6,698 nucleotides of DNA from DASTRU01 sp035761045 (GTDB taxonomy: Bacteria; Pseudomonadota; Gammaproteobacteria; Burkholderiales; Burkholderiaceae_E). The stretch covers positions 1 to 6,698 of the forward strand of contig DASTRU010000104.1 in assembly GCA_035761045.1 (NCBI GenBank), read 5' to 3'. Position 1 is the first letter of the stretch. Each line of letters starts with the position of its first letter. This document shows, in pieces, positions 1-6,666 of this stretch. The notes beneath the pieces were generated by a model. The model was not told the DNA's origin. It made no database searches and saw only the letters and a program-made list of their open reading frames with translations. The position numbers were made by a program, and so were the translations under genes.

Positions 1-2
1 GC

Positions 3-23
3 TTAATTACTGAATTGTCATGA
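3..23 (+). CDS. possible 3' end of an upstream gene (partial)
   Basis: Of the three forward frames, only this one is open from the window edge. It reads six codons (LITELS) and ends in TGA at 21-23, which overlaps the ATG of the next gene as ATGA. Such an overlap fits the junction style of the rest of the operon. In related loci the gene before the FemAB-like one is often a polysaccharide deacetylase, but nothing in six residues identifies it. The stretch is AT-rich compared with the genes that follow, so it could equally be a short non-coding leader. No clear Shine-Dalgarno sequence precedes the next start. Confidence 0.25.
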   Translation, partial: LITELS

Positions 24-1057
24 CTGGTTCGTTACAAGTTCGCCCGTTCACCACGCTCGATACCGAACGGTGGACAAGCTTCATCACGCAATGCCCGAAC
101 GCCACGTTCTTTCATCGCATCGAATGGCGTTCGATTCTCGAGGACGTATTTCGTCATCGCACGCATTACTTAGTCGCCGAGCGCGGCGGCGAGATCGTCG
201 GCGTCTTGCCGCTCGCGCAAGTCAAAAGTCGTTTGTTCGGGCATGCCTTGGTGTCGCTGCCCTTCGCGGTGCAAGCCGGTATCGCCACGATGGAACCGGA
301 GGCGGGCGATGCCTTGCGTGCGATGGCCGTTGAACTCGCGCGCGCCTTGGGCGTCGAGCATCTCGAACTGCGTCACGGCGAAGCGCAAGCGCCCGCATGG
401 CCGCGGCAAGATCTGTACGTAACGTTCCGCAAGGACTTAAAGCCCGACGTCGAGGCAAACCTGCTCGCCATTCCGCGCAAGCAACGCGCGATGGTGCGTA
501 AAGGCCAAGGCTTTGGCCTAACGAGCGAGATTGATCGCGACGCCTCGCGTTTTTTCGCGCTCTACGCCGACAACATGCAACGCCACGGCACGCCGCCGAT
601 GTCGCGCGCGTACTTCGAAGCCTTGTTGAAAGCCTTCGGTTCCGATTGCGATGTGCTGACGGTGCTCGATAAAACCGGCCGTCCGGTGTCTGCCGTCCTA
701 AGTTTTTATTTTCGTGGCGATTGCATGCCGTATTACGCGGGCGACCTTGCCGACGCACGCGATCTCGCGGCTAATGACTTCAAATACTGGGAGCTCATGC
801 GTCGCGCTTGCGAACGCGGATGCACGGGCTTCGATTACGGCCGCTCTAAAAAAGGCACTGGAGCGTACGACTTTAAAAAGAACTGGGGCTTCGAGCCGGT
901 GCAGTTCAACTACGAATACGCCTTGTTCAAGCGCGACGCGATTCCGCAGAACAATCCCAACAATCCGAAGTACCGGGCGTTGATCGCGCTATGGCGCCGA
1001 CTGCCGCGTCCGGTCGTCAACGCCATCGGTCCTTCGATCGTGCGTCATCTCGGTTAA
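20..1057 (+). CDS. FemAB-like (GNAT-fold) protein, XrtA/PEP-CTERM-associated
   Basis: Predicted cytoplasmic acyl- or aminoacyltransferase of 345 residues, a usual length for the exosortase A-associated FemAB family. The N-terminal half shows the conserved opening of that family: CPNATFFHRIEW at 25-36, RTHYLVAE at 47-54, and VGVLPLAQVKSRLFG at 60-74. The C-terminal half (about 145-300) is the FemAB/Acetyltransf_6-type domain, with IPRKQRAMVRKG at 151-162 and the signature DYGRSKKGTGAYDFKKNWG at 272-290. No signal peptide or membrane segment is apparent. The true FemA, FemB and FemX enzymes add amino acids from aminoacyl-tRNA to peptidoglycan precursors. By analogy this protein may decorate a lipid-linked sugar or the exopolysaccharide, but donor and acceptor are unknown. 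The ATG at 20 is chosen because the family motifs start soon after it and it forms an ATGA junction with a possible upstream gene. It is followed after 5 bases by a glycosyltransferase gene. Family call is firm; substrate is inference. Confidence 0.9.
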   Translation: MTGSLQVRPFTTLDTERWTSFITQCPNATFFHRIEWRSILEDVFRHRTHYLVAERGGEIVGVLPLAQVKSRLFGHALVSLPFAVQAGIATMEPEAGDALRAMAVELARALGVEHLELRHGEAQAPAWPRQDLYVTFRKDLKPDVEANLLAIPRKQRAMVRKGQGFGLTSEIDRDASRFFALYADNMQRHGTPPMSRAYFEALLKAFGSDCDVLTVLDKTGRPVSAVLSFYFRGDCMPYYAGDLADARDLAANDFKYWELMRRACERGCTGFDYGRSKKGTGAYDFKKNWGFEPVQFNYEYALFKRDAIPQNNPNNPKYRALIALWRRLPRPVVNAIGPSIVRHLG

Positions 1058-1062
1058 GCCTC

Positions 1063-2295
1063 GTGGAATCGCTGCTGTACCTCGCGCACCGGATTCCTTA
1101 TCCGCCCACCAAGGGCGACAAGATCCGCTCGTATCACGTATTGCGTTTTCTCGCGAAGCGCTATCGCGTGTACTTAGGCGCGTTCGTCGACGATCCCAAC
1201 GACCTCGAGCATCTCGACGCCTTGCGCGAATGGTGCGCGGACGTGCATCTCGTGCCGATCGATCCTCGGCTGGCCAAGCTCAAGTCCTTAGTCGGCTTGG
1301 CCACTGGCGAGGCGCTGACGCTGCCGTATTACCGACATCCGTCGTTACAAGCCTGGGTTGAACGCACGTTGCGCCAGCAGTCGATTCAAAAAGCCGTGGT
1401 GTTCTCCGCGGTGATGACGCAGTACCTCGCGCACGCATCGCAGGTGCGGCTCGTCGCGGATTACTGCGATGTCGATTCGGCTAAATGGATGCAATACGCC
1501 GACGAACATCGGTGGCCGGCGTCGTGGATTTATGGGCGCGAAGGGCGCCGTTTACTGGCGTTCGAGCGCGAGGCGGCGCAACGCAGCGTGGCTTGCGTGT
1601 TCGCCACGCGCGCTGAATGCATGTTGTTCGAGCGGCTCGCACCCGAATGCGCGGGCCAAACGCATGCGATCGAAAACGGTGTCGACACCGACCGTTTCGC
1701 GCCCGATGCGTTGCGGGCTTCGCCCTATGCGGCTGGCGAGGCGCCCATCGTCTTCACCGGTGCGATGGATTATTGGCCGAACATCGACGCGGTGACGTGG
1801 TTCGCGCGCGAAGCGTGGCCCCTCTTGTTGAACGAGCGGCCCGATGCGCGCTTCGTCATCGTCGGCATGAACCCGGCTCCGGCCGTGCAAGCGTTGGCGC
1901 GCGAATGCCCGAAGGTCACCGTCACCGGTCGCGTGCCCGATGTGCGGCCGTATTTGCAGCACGCACGCGCTGTGGTGGCGCCGTTGCGGGTGGCGCGCGG
2001 CATTCAAAACAAAGTGCTCGAAGCGATGGCGATGGCTCGGCCGGTGGTGGTCTCAAGCGCGGCCGCGCACGGCATCTCGGCGCAATTGGGAACGGACTTC
2101 GAATCCGCCGCCGATGCGACCGGATATGTGCGAAAACTCGTGCCTTTGCTCGATCCAGAAACAGGCGATGCGATGGGACAACGTGGTCGCGCCAGCGTAC
2201 GCGCGAACTACGACTGGGACCGCAACCTCGCGCGTTTTGAAACGCTGCTCGAAGCGCCCGAAGCCAACGCGCTTTCGACGATGTTGACGCGATGA
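1063..2295 (+). CDS. glycosyltransferase, exosortase A-associated stp1 type (GT4)
   Basis: Predicted cytoplasmic or membrane-peripheral sugar transferase of the GT-B fold, 410 residues, transferring a sugar from a nucleotide donor to a growing lipid-linked saccharide. The opening ESLLYLAHRIPYPPTKGDKI (2-21) is typical of the stp1 family. Other landmarks are ADYCDVDS at 132-139, ENGVD at 204-208, TGAMDYWPN at 232-240 and RGIQNKVLEAMA at 312-323. The Rossmann-like donor domain runs from about 225 to 390. The C-terminal glutamate of the GT4 E-x7-E motif is present (E320), but the first position is arginine (R312). The GTG at 1063 is chosen because the family motif starts directly after it and it lies 5 bases after the preceding stop. 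The ATG at 991 in the same frame would add 24 unrelated residues and overlap the FemAB gene by 67 bases. No strong ribosome binding site is visible, so coupled translation is likely. The stop overlaps the next start (ATGA). The sugar transferred cannot be told. Confidence 0.88.
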   Translation: MESLLYLAHRIPYPPTKGDKIRSYHVLRFLAKRYRVYLGAFVDDPNDLEHLDALREWCADVHLVPIDPRLAKLKSLVGLATGEALTLPYYRHPSLQAWVERTLRQQSIQKAVVFSAVMTQYLAHASQVRLVADYCDVDSAKWMQYADEHRWPASWIYGREGRRLLAFEREAAQRSVACVFATRAECMLFERLAPECAGQTHAIENGVDTDRFAPDALRASPYAAGEAPIVFTGAMDYWPNIDAVTWFAREAWPLLLNERPDARFVIVGMNPAPAVQALARECPKVTVTGRVPDVRPYLQHARAVVAPLRVARGIQNKVLEAMAMARPVVVSSAAAHGISAQLGTDFESAADATGYVRKLVPLLDPETGDAMGQRGRASVRANYDWDRNLARFETLLEAPEANALSTMLTR

Positions 2296-3491
2296 TGTCC
2301 AAAGCCTTCGACCGTCATGATCCACGTCCGCTTATCGCGCACGTGGTGTATCGCTTCGACACTGGCGGGCTTGAAAACGGCGTCGTCAATTTGATTAACG
2401 CCTTGCCGCACGATCGATATCGACACGCGGTCGTCGCCTTGACCGAAATCGGCGCGTTTCGCGAGCGCGTACGGCGCGACGACGTGCAGTTCATCGCGTT
2501 GCATAAAAAGCCGGGGCCTGGAATCAAGCTTGCGCCCGCGCTTTATCAAACCTTTCGCGCGTTGGCGCCCGCGGTGGTTCACACGCGCAATCTCGCCGCG
2601 CTTGAAGCCGCGTTGCCCGCCGCGCTCGCGCGCGTACCAGTGCGTATTCACGGCGAGCATGGTTGGGACGTGGGCGACTTAGGCGGCACCAACCGCAAGA
2701 ACCAGCTCGTGCGGCGCGTGTACCGGCCGTTCGTCATGCGCCATATCGCGCTGTCTCAACATTTGCAGGCGTATCTCGAAACATCGATCGGTGTTCCCGC
2801 TCGCGCGATCGCGCAAATTTATAACGGTGTCGACACCACGCGGTTTAAGCCGGCAAACGAGCGCGCATCGATTAGCGGCTGTCCGTTTGGCGCCGATCAT
2901 TGGTTGGTCGGTACGGTTGGACGATTGGAAGTCGTGAAGGACCAACTCACGCTCGCGCGCGCCTTCGTGCGCGCGATTCAACAATCGCCCGCCGCGCGTG
3001 AGCGCATGCGTTTGGTCATCGTGGGCAACGGCCGTTTGCGCGACGACATTGCCGCCGTCTTAAAGGATGGTGGCGTCATGGATTTCGCCTGGTTCGCCGG
3101 CGAGCGCGGCGACGTGGCCGAGGTCATGCGTGGACTCGACGCGTTCGTATTGCCGTCGTTGGCCGAAGGTATTTCAAACACCGTGCTTGAAGCGATGGCC
3201 ACGGGTCTTCCCGTCATCGCCACGGCCGTGGGCGGCAATGTGGAATTGATCGAGGACGCCATCACCGGTCGCCTCGTGCCCAGCAACGACCCCGCATCGC
3301 TTGCGCGCGTCATGCTGGCTCTGTTCGACGATGTCGCGCTTCAGCGCCGGCTCGGTGCCGCCGCGCGCGCGCGGGTTGAACAACGTTTTAGTCTCGATCG
3401 TATGGTGGCCGATTACGCGGCCCAATACGACGCCTTGTTAGTTCGCGCGGGCTATTCGTTACCGCGCTGGTCAGTCGCTTCGGGAGCTTAG
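2292..3491 (+). CDS. glycosyltransferase, exosortase A-associated stp2 type (GT4)
   Basis: Second GT-B sugar transferase of the operon, 399 residues, expected to act on the cytoplasmic side of the inner membrane. The N-terminal acceptor domain carries PLIAHVVYRFDTGGLENGVV at 13-32, a strong signature of the stp2 family, and RIHGEHGWDVGDLGG at 118-132. The C-terminal donor domain has NGVD at 178-181, GTVGRLEVVKDQ at 207-218, LVIVGNGRLRDD at 241-252 and a complete E-x7-E motif in AEGISNTVLEAMA at 291-303 (E292 and E300). A GGNVELI segment follows at 314-320. The ATG at 2292 overlaps the stop of the previous gene by four bases. A second ATG directly after it (2295) is equally possible and changes the protein by one residue. 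There is no good Shine-Dalgarno sequence, so translation probably depends on the gene upstream. In related loci the exosortase gene often precedes this gene; here it does not. Donor sugar and linkage are unknown. Confidence 0.9.
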   Translation: MMSKAFDRHDPRPLIAHVVYRFDTGGLENGVVNLINALPHDRYRHAVVALTEIGAFRERVRRDDVQFIALHKKPGPGIKLAPALYQTFRALAPAVVHTRNLAALEAALPAALARVPVRIHGEHGWDVGDLGGTNRKNQLVRRVYRPFVMRHIALSQHLQAYLETSIGVPARAIAQIYNGVDTTRFKPANERASISGCPFGADHWLVGTVGRLEVVKDQLTLARAFVRAIQQSPAARERMRLVIVGNGRLRDDIAAVLKDGGVMDFAWFAGERGDVAEVMRGLDAFVLPSLAEGISNTVLEAMATGLPVIATAVGGNVELIEDAITGRLVPSNDPASLARVMLALFDDVALQRRLGAAARARVEQRFSLDRMVADYAAQYDALLVRAGYSLPRWSVASGA

Positions 3492-3496
3492 GAATC

Positions 3497-5452
3497 ATGT
3501 GCGGTATCGCGGGCATCGTGGATTTGCGTGGCCGACGGCCCATTGCGCACGCGGCGGTCGTGCGCATGAACGAAGCGCAGCATCATCGCGGGCCCGACGA
3601 AGGCGATGTGCATTGCGCGCCCGGCATCGCGTTCGGACATCGACGCTTGTCGATCATCGATGTCGCGACGGGTCAACAACCCTTATTCAATGAAGACCGC
3701 TCGGTCGTCATCGTCTTCAACGGCGAGATTTATAACTTTCAAGAACTCATGTCCGAGTTGATCGCGCTGGGCTACGTCTTTCGTACCAAGAGCGATACCG
3801 AGGTCATCGTGCATGCGTGGGAAGCGTGGGGCGAGGCGTGCGTTCAACGTTTGCGCGGCATGTTCGCGTTCGCGATTTGGGACGAACGCCAGCAAACCTT
3901 GTTCATGGCGCGCGATCGTTTGGGCGTGAAGCCCATGCATTGGGCCGTGTTGCCCGACGGCACGCTGTTGTTCGGCTCCGAGCTCAAAGCCTTGCTGGCG
4001 TACGAAGAAGCCGGCCGCCCGATGTTGGAACGCACGCTCGATCCGCACGCGGTGGAAGATTACTTCGCGTTGGGCTACATCCCCGAGCCGCGCACCGTTT
4101 TCACCACCGCGCGCAAGCTGCCGCCCGCCACCACGATCACGATGAAACGCGGTCAGCCCGTGCCCGAGCCGCGTTCGTATTGGGATGTTCGCTTCACGCA
4201 AGACACGCGCATCTCCGACGAGCACGCGCAAGACGAGTTGATGGAACGTCTACGCGAGTCGGTGCGGCTGCGCATGATTTCCGAAGTGCCGCTCGGCGCG
4301 TTTTTGTCGGGCGGAGTTGATTCAAGCGCGGTGGTCGCGACAATGGCGGCGCTATCCAACGCGCCCGTCGAAACGTGTTCGATCTCGTTCGACGATCCAG
4401 CCTTCGATGAATCGCGGTGGGCGAAGTTAGTCGCCGATCGTTACGAGACACGTCACCACGTCGAGCGCGTGCAAAGTGATGACTTCGATCTCATCGATAC
4501 CCTCGCGCGGACGTACGATGAACCATATGCGGATAGCTCGGCGATTCCGACGTATCGCGTGTGTCAGCTCGCGCGCAAGCACGTCACCGTGGCCTTGTCG
4601 GGCGACGGCGGCGACGAAGGGTTTGGCGGCTATCGCCGTTATCGTTTGCATGCGAACGAAGAGCGCTTGCGCTCGGCCTTGCCGCTGGCCGTGCGTAAGC
4701 CCGTGTTCGGTTTGCTGGGCCGCGCGTATCCAAAGGCCGATTGGGCGCCGCGCATGTTCCGTGCAAAGTCCACCTTTCAAGCCTTGGCGCGCGACTCCGT
4801 GGCGGCGTACTTCCACAGCGTTTCAATCGTGCGCGACGACTTGCGCACCTCGTTGTTCTCCAATGCATTGAAGGCTGAATTGGGCGGCTATCGCGCCATC
4901 GAAACCTTCCGTCGCCATGCCGCGCAATTCGCCAGCCATTCGGTGTCGGACGACCCGCTTGCGCTCGTGCAGTACCTCGACATGAAGACGTACTTAGTCG
5001 GCGACATCAACACGAAGGTCGACCGCGCGAGCATGGCGCACGCGCTCGAAGTGCGCGAACCGTTGATGGACCATCCGTTGATTGAATGGCTCGCGAGTTT
5101 GTCGCCTTCGATGAAAGTGCGTGGCGGCGAAGGTAAATGGTTGCTTAAGAAAGCGATGGAGCCGCATTTGCCGCACGACACGCTTTATCGCCCGAAGATG
5201 GGGTTCGCCGTGCCGCTCGCGCGTTGGTTTCGCGGGCCGCTCAAACATCGCGTGCGCGAGGCCTTGTTGGGCAATCGGTTGGTCGATACCGGCTGGTTCG
5301 ATCGCGCCACGCTGTCGCGCATGCTTGATGAGCACCAATCCAATCGACGCGATTGGAGCGCGCCGTTGTGGACGTTGTTGATGTTCGACGCCTTCTTGAA
5401 AAACGTGGCGAGTACTTCCACGCCGCGCCCGCTCGTCAAGGAGGCGTCGTGA
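3497..5452 (+). CDS. asparagine synthase-like amidotransferase (exosortase A system amidotransferase 1)
   Basis: Glutamine-dependent amidotransferase of 651 residues with the two domains of AsnB. The N-terminal glutaminase (about 2-215) begins MCGIAGIVDL, with Cys2 as nucleophile once Met1 is removed. The expected glutamine-binding elements are present: RGPD at 31-34, RRLSIID at 49-55, NGEIYN at 75-80 and D100. The C-terminal synthetase domain (about 240-640) has the ATP pyrophosphatase loop LSGGVDSS at 270-277, SGDGGDEGFGGYRRY at 368-382, and DINTKVDRASMAHALEVREP at 503-522. It is longer than housekeeping AsnB and resembles the form found in exopolysaccharide loci. Its context between glycosyltransferase genes suggests that it amidates a sugar carboxylate or a linked amino acid rather than making free asparagine; this is inference. 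The start lies 5 bases after the stp2 stop. Upstream are GGGAG (3482-3486, 10 bases away) and AGGA (3490-3493, 3 bases away), neither ideally spaced. All key catalytic motifs look intact. Confidence 0.92.
   Translation: MCGIAGIVDLRGRRPIAHAAVVRMNEAQHHRGPDEGDVHCAPGIAFGHRRLSIIDVATGQQPLFNEDRSVVIVFNGEIYNFQELMSELIALGYVFRTKSDTEVIVHAWEAWGEACVQRLRGMFAFAIWDERQQTLFMARDRLGVKPMHWAVLPDGTLLFGSELKALLAYEEAGRPMLERTLDPHAVEDYFALGYIPEPRTVFTTARKLPPATTITMKRGQPVPEPRSYWDVRFTQDTRISDEHAQDELMERLRESVRLRMISEVPLGAFLSGGVDSSAVVATMAALSNAPVETCSISFDDPAFDESRWAKLVADRYETRHHVERVQSDDFDLIDTLARTYDEPYADSSAIPTYRVCQLARKHVTVALSGDGGDEGFGGYRRYRLHANEERLRSALPLAVRKPVFGLLGRAYPKADWAPRMFRAKSTFQALARDSVAAYFHSVSIVRDDLRTSLFSNALKAELGGYRAIETFRRHAAQFASHSVSDDPLALVQYLDMKTYLVGDINTKVDRASMAHALEVREPLMDHPLIEWLASLSPSMKVRGGEGKWLLKKAMEPHLPHDTLYRPKMGFAVPLARWFRGPLKHRVREALLGNRLVDTGWFDRATLSRMLDEHQSNRRDWSAPLWTLLMFDAFLKNVASTSTPRPLVKEAS
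5438..5444 (+). promoter_or_regulatory. ribosome binding site of the third glycosyltransferase
   Basis: AAGGAGG is a near-perfect Shine-Dalgarno sequence lying inside the last codons of the amidotransferase gene. It is 4 bases from the GTG at 5449 and 10 bases from the TTG at 5455. Both spacings are off the optimum, so it supports a start here but does not decide between the two codons. It is the strongest ribosome binding site in the window. Confidence 0.75.
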
Positions 5453-6666
5453 GCTTGCGCGTTTTACACGTCCTCGATCATTCGATTCCGCTACAAAGCG
5501 GTTACACGTTTCGCACGCGCTCCATCTTGCGCGAGCAACGAAGGCTTGGTTGGCAAACGTTTCATCTCACGAGTCCCAAGCACATCGCGGCCGGGCCGGA
5601 CGAAGAAGAAGTCGATGGCCTTACGTTCTTTCGCACACGGTGGCAAGCACGCGGCCTCATCGACAAGCCAGTGATGCGCGAGCTTGCGTTGATGCGCGCG
5701 GTTGAGCGCCGACTCGAAGACATCGTCGCGCGCGTGAAGCCGCAGGTATTGCATGCGCATTCACCCGTGTTGAACGCGATACCCGCGTTGCGCGTGGGAC
5801 GTCGTCATCGCATTCCGGTGGTGTACGAAGTGCGCGCGTTTTGGGAAGACGCGGCGGCCGATCATGGAACAAGCCGCGAAGGCGGCCTGCGGTATCGCGC
5901 CACTCGCGCGCTTGAAACCTATGCACTCAAGCGCGTCGATCACGTCACCACGATCTGCGAAGGATTGCGTGCCGACATCGTCGCGCGTGGTATCGCCGCC
6001 GAGCGCGTCACCGTCATTCCAAACGCGGTCGAGCCCGAGGCCTTCCAGTACGGCGCGCCGGTCGACGAGGAACTTAAAACGACGCTTAAGTTAAACGGCT
6101 GCACCGTGGTCGGCTTTATCGGCTCGTTTTACGCCTACGAAGGACTCGATCTCTTAATCGACGCCATGCCGAGCATTCTCGCGGCGCGCCCGGATGTGCG
6201 CTTGCTGCTCGTGGGCGGCGGCCCGCAAGAGCAAGCCTTGCGGGCGCAAGTCGAACGGCTTGGTCTTTCGCATGTGGTTGTGTTTACCGGTCGCGTGCCG
6301 CATGCGCAGGTCGCGCGCTATTACAGCGTGGTCGATGTATTTGCTTATCCGCGTAAGTCCATGCGCTTAACCGAACTTGTCACGCCGTTAAAGCCGCTTG
6401 AAGCCATGGCGCAAGGGCAGTTACTTATCGCCTCGGATGTTGGCGGACATCGCGAACTTATTCGCGATGGCGACACCGGCATGTTGTTTCGCGCCGATGA
6501 CGCGCAAGCCTTGGCGCATGCCGCCTTGCGCATGTTGGGCGCGGGTGATCGCTGGCAAGAAATACGCGCGGCCGGCCGCCGGTTCATTGAAACCGAACGC
6601 ACCTGGCAACGCAGCGTTTCGCGGTATGCGCCGATCTTTCATCGACTAAGCGGGAGCGCGGCGTGA
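5449..6666 (+). CDS. glycosyltransferase, exosortase A-associated stp3 / Daro_2409 type (GT4)
   Basis: Third GT-B sugar transferase of the operon, 405 residues from the GTG start. The N-terminal domain opens LRVLHVLDHSIPLQSGYTFR (3-22), followed by LTSPKH at 40-45; both are characteristic of this exosortase A-associated family. Also present are YEVRAFWEDAA at 126-136, IPNAV at 190-194, GFIGSFYAYEGLDLL at 222-236, LLVGGGP at 253-259 and LTELVTPLKPLEAMA at 307-321. The conserved C-terminal glutamate of the GT4 active site is E318. The nearest upstream glutamate (E309) is one residue further away than in a classical E-x7-E motif. The GTG at 5449 overlaps the amidotransferase stop (GTGA). The TTG at 5455 would give a protein beginning MRVLHVLDHS, exactly where relatives tend to begin, and is a real alternative. 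The open frame continues upstream to 5353, but that part lies in the amidotransferase gene and does not match the family. It ends overlapping the next gene. The substrate is unknown. Confidence 0.88.
   Translation: MSLRVLHVLDHSIPLQSGYTFRTRSILREQRRLGWQTFHLTSPKHIAAGPDEEEVDGLTFFRTRWQARGLIDKPVMRELALMRAVERRLEDIVARVKPQVLHAHSPVLNAIPALRVGRRHRIPVVYEVRAFWEDAAADHGTSREGGLRYRATRALETYALKRVDHVTTICEGLRADIVARGIAAERVTVIPNAVEPEAFQYGAPVDEELKTTLKLNGCTVVGFIGSFYAYEGLDLLIDAMPSILAARPDVRLLLVGGGPQEQALRAQVERLGLSHVVVFTGRVPHAQVARYYSVVDVFAYPRKSMRLTELVTPLKPLEAMAQGQLLIASDVGGHRELIRDGDTGMLFRADDAQALAHAALRMLGAGDRWQEIRAAGRRFIETERTWQRSVSRYAPIFHRLSGSAA
6652..6656 (+). promoter_or_regulatory. probable ribosome binding site of the gene starting at 6663
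   Basis: GGGAG lies within the last codons of the third glycosyltransferase gene, 6 bases before the GTG at 6663. That is good Shine-Dalgarno spacing. It favours the GTG over the in-frame ATG at 6684, which has no such sequence before it. Confidence 0.55.

Noticed and set aside
222..758. Long open frame on the minus strand (178 codons) inside the FemAB-like gene.
   Set aside because: The translation is rich in Arg and Ala, as expected from reading GC-rich coding DNA in the wrong frame. It has no recognisable motif, and the plus-strand gene is a clear family member over this whole stretch.
991..1062. Upstream ATG extension of the stp1-type gene.
   Set aside because: The extra 24 residues do not resemble the family and would overlap the FemAB-like gene by 67 bases. 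The GTG at 1063 directly precedes the conserved N-terminus.
1675..2837. The 15-base sequence AACGGTGTCGACACC occurs at 1675-1689 and again at 2823-2837; each copy contains the 12-base perfect palindrome GGTGTCGACACC, which might suggest an operator or a recombination site.
   Set aside because: Both copies lie in the same frame at the same place in two related glycosyltransferases and encode the conserved NGVDT segment. Shared ancestry and codon preference explain them.
3683..4231. Minus-strand open frame of 182 codons inside the amidotransferase gene.
   Set aside because: It lies opposite the well-conserved glutaminase domain, resembles no family I recognise, and is explained by the codon bias of the sense gene.
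5353..5448. Upstream ATG extension of the stp3-type gene.
   Set aside because: It lies wholly within the conserved 3' end of the amidotransferase gene. The family N-terminus begins only after the GTG at 5449, which is preceded by a strong ribosome binding site.
3497..5452. Housekeeping asparagine synthetase (asnB).
   Set aside because: Its position between exopolysaccharide glycosyltransferase genes and its greater length favour the exosortase A-associated amidotransferase. True asparagine synthesis cannot be excluded from sequence alone.
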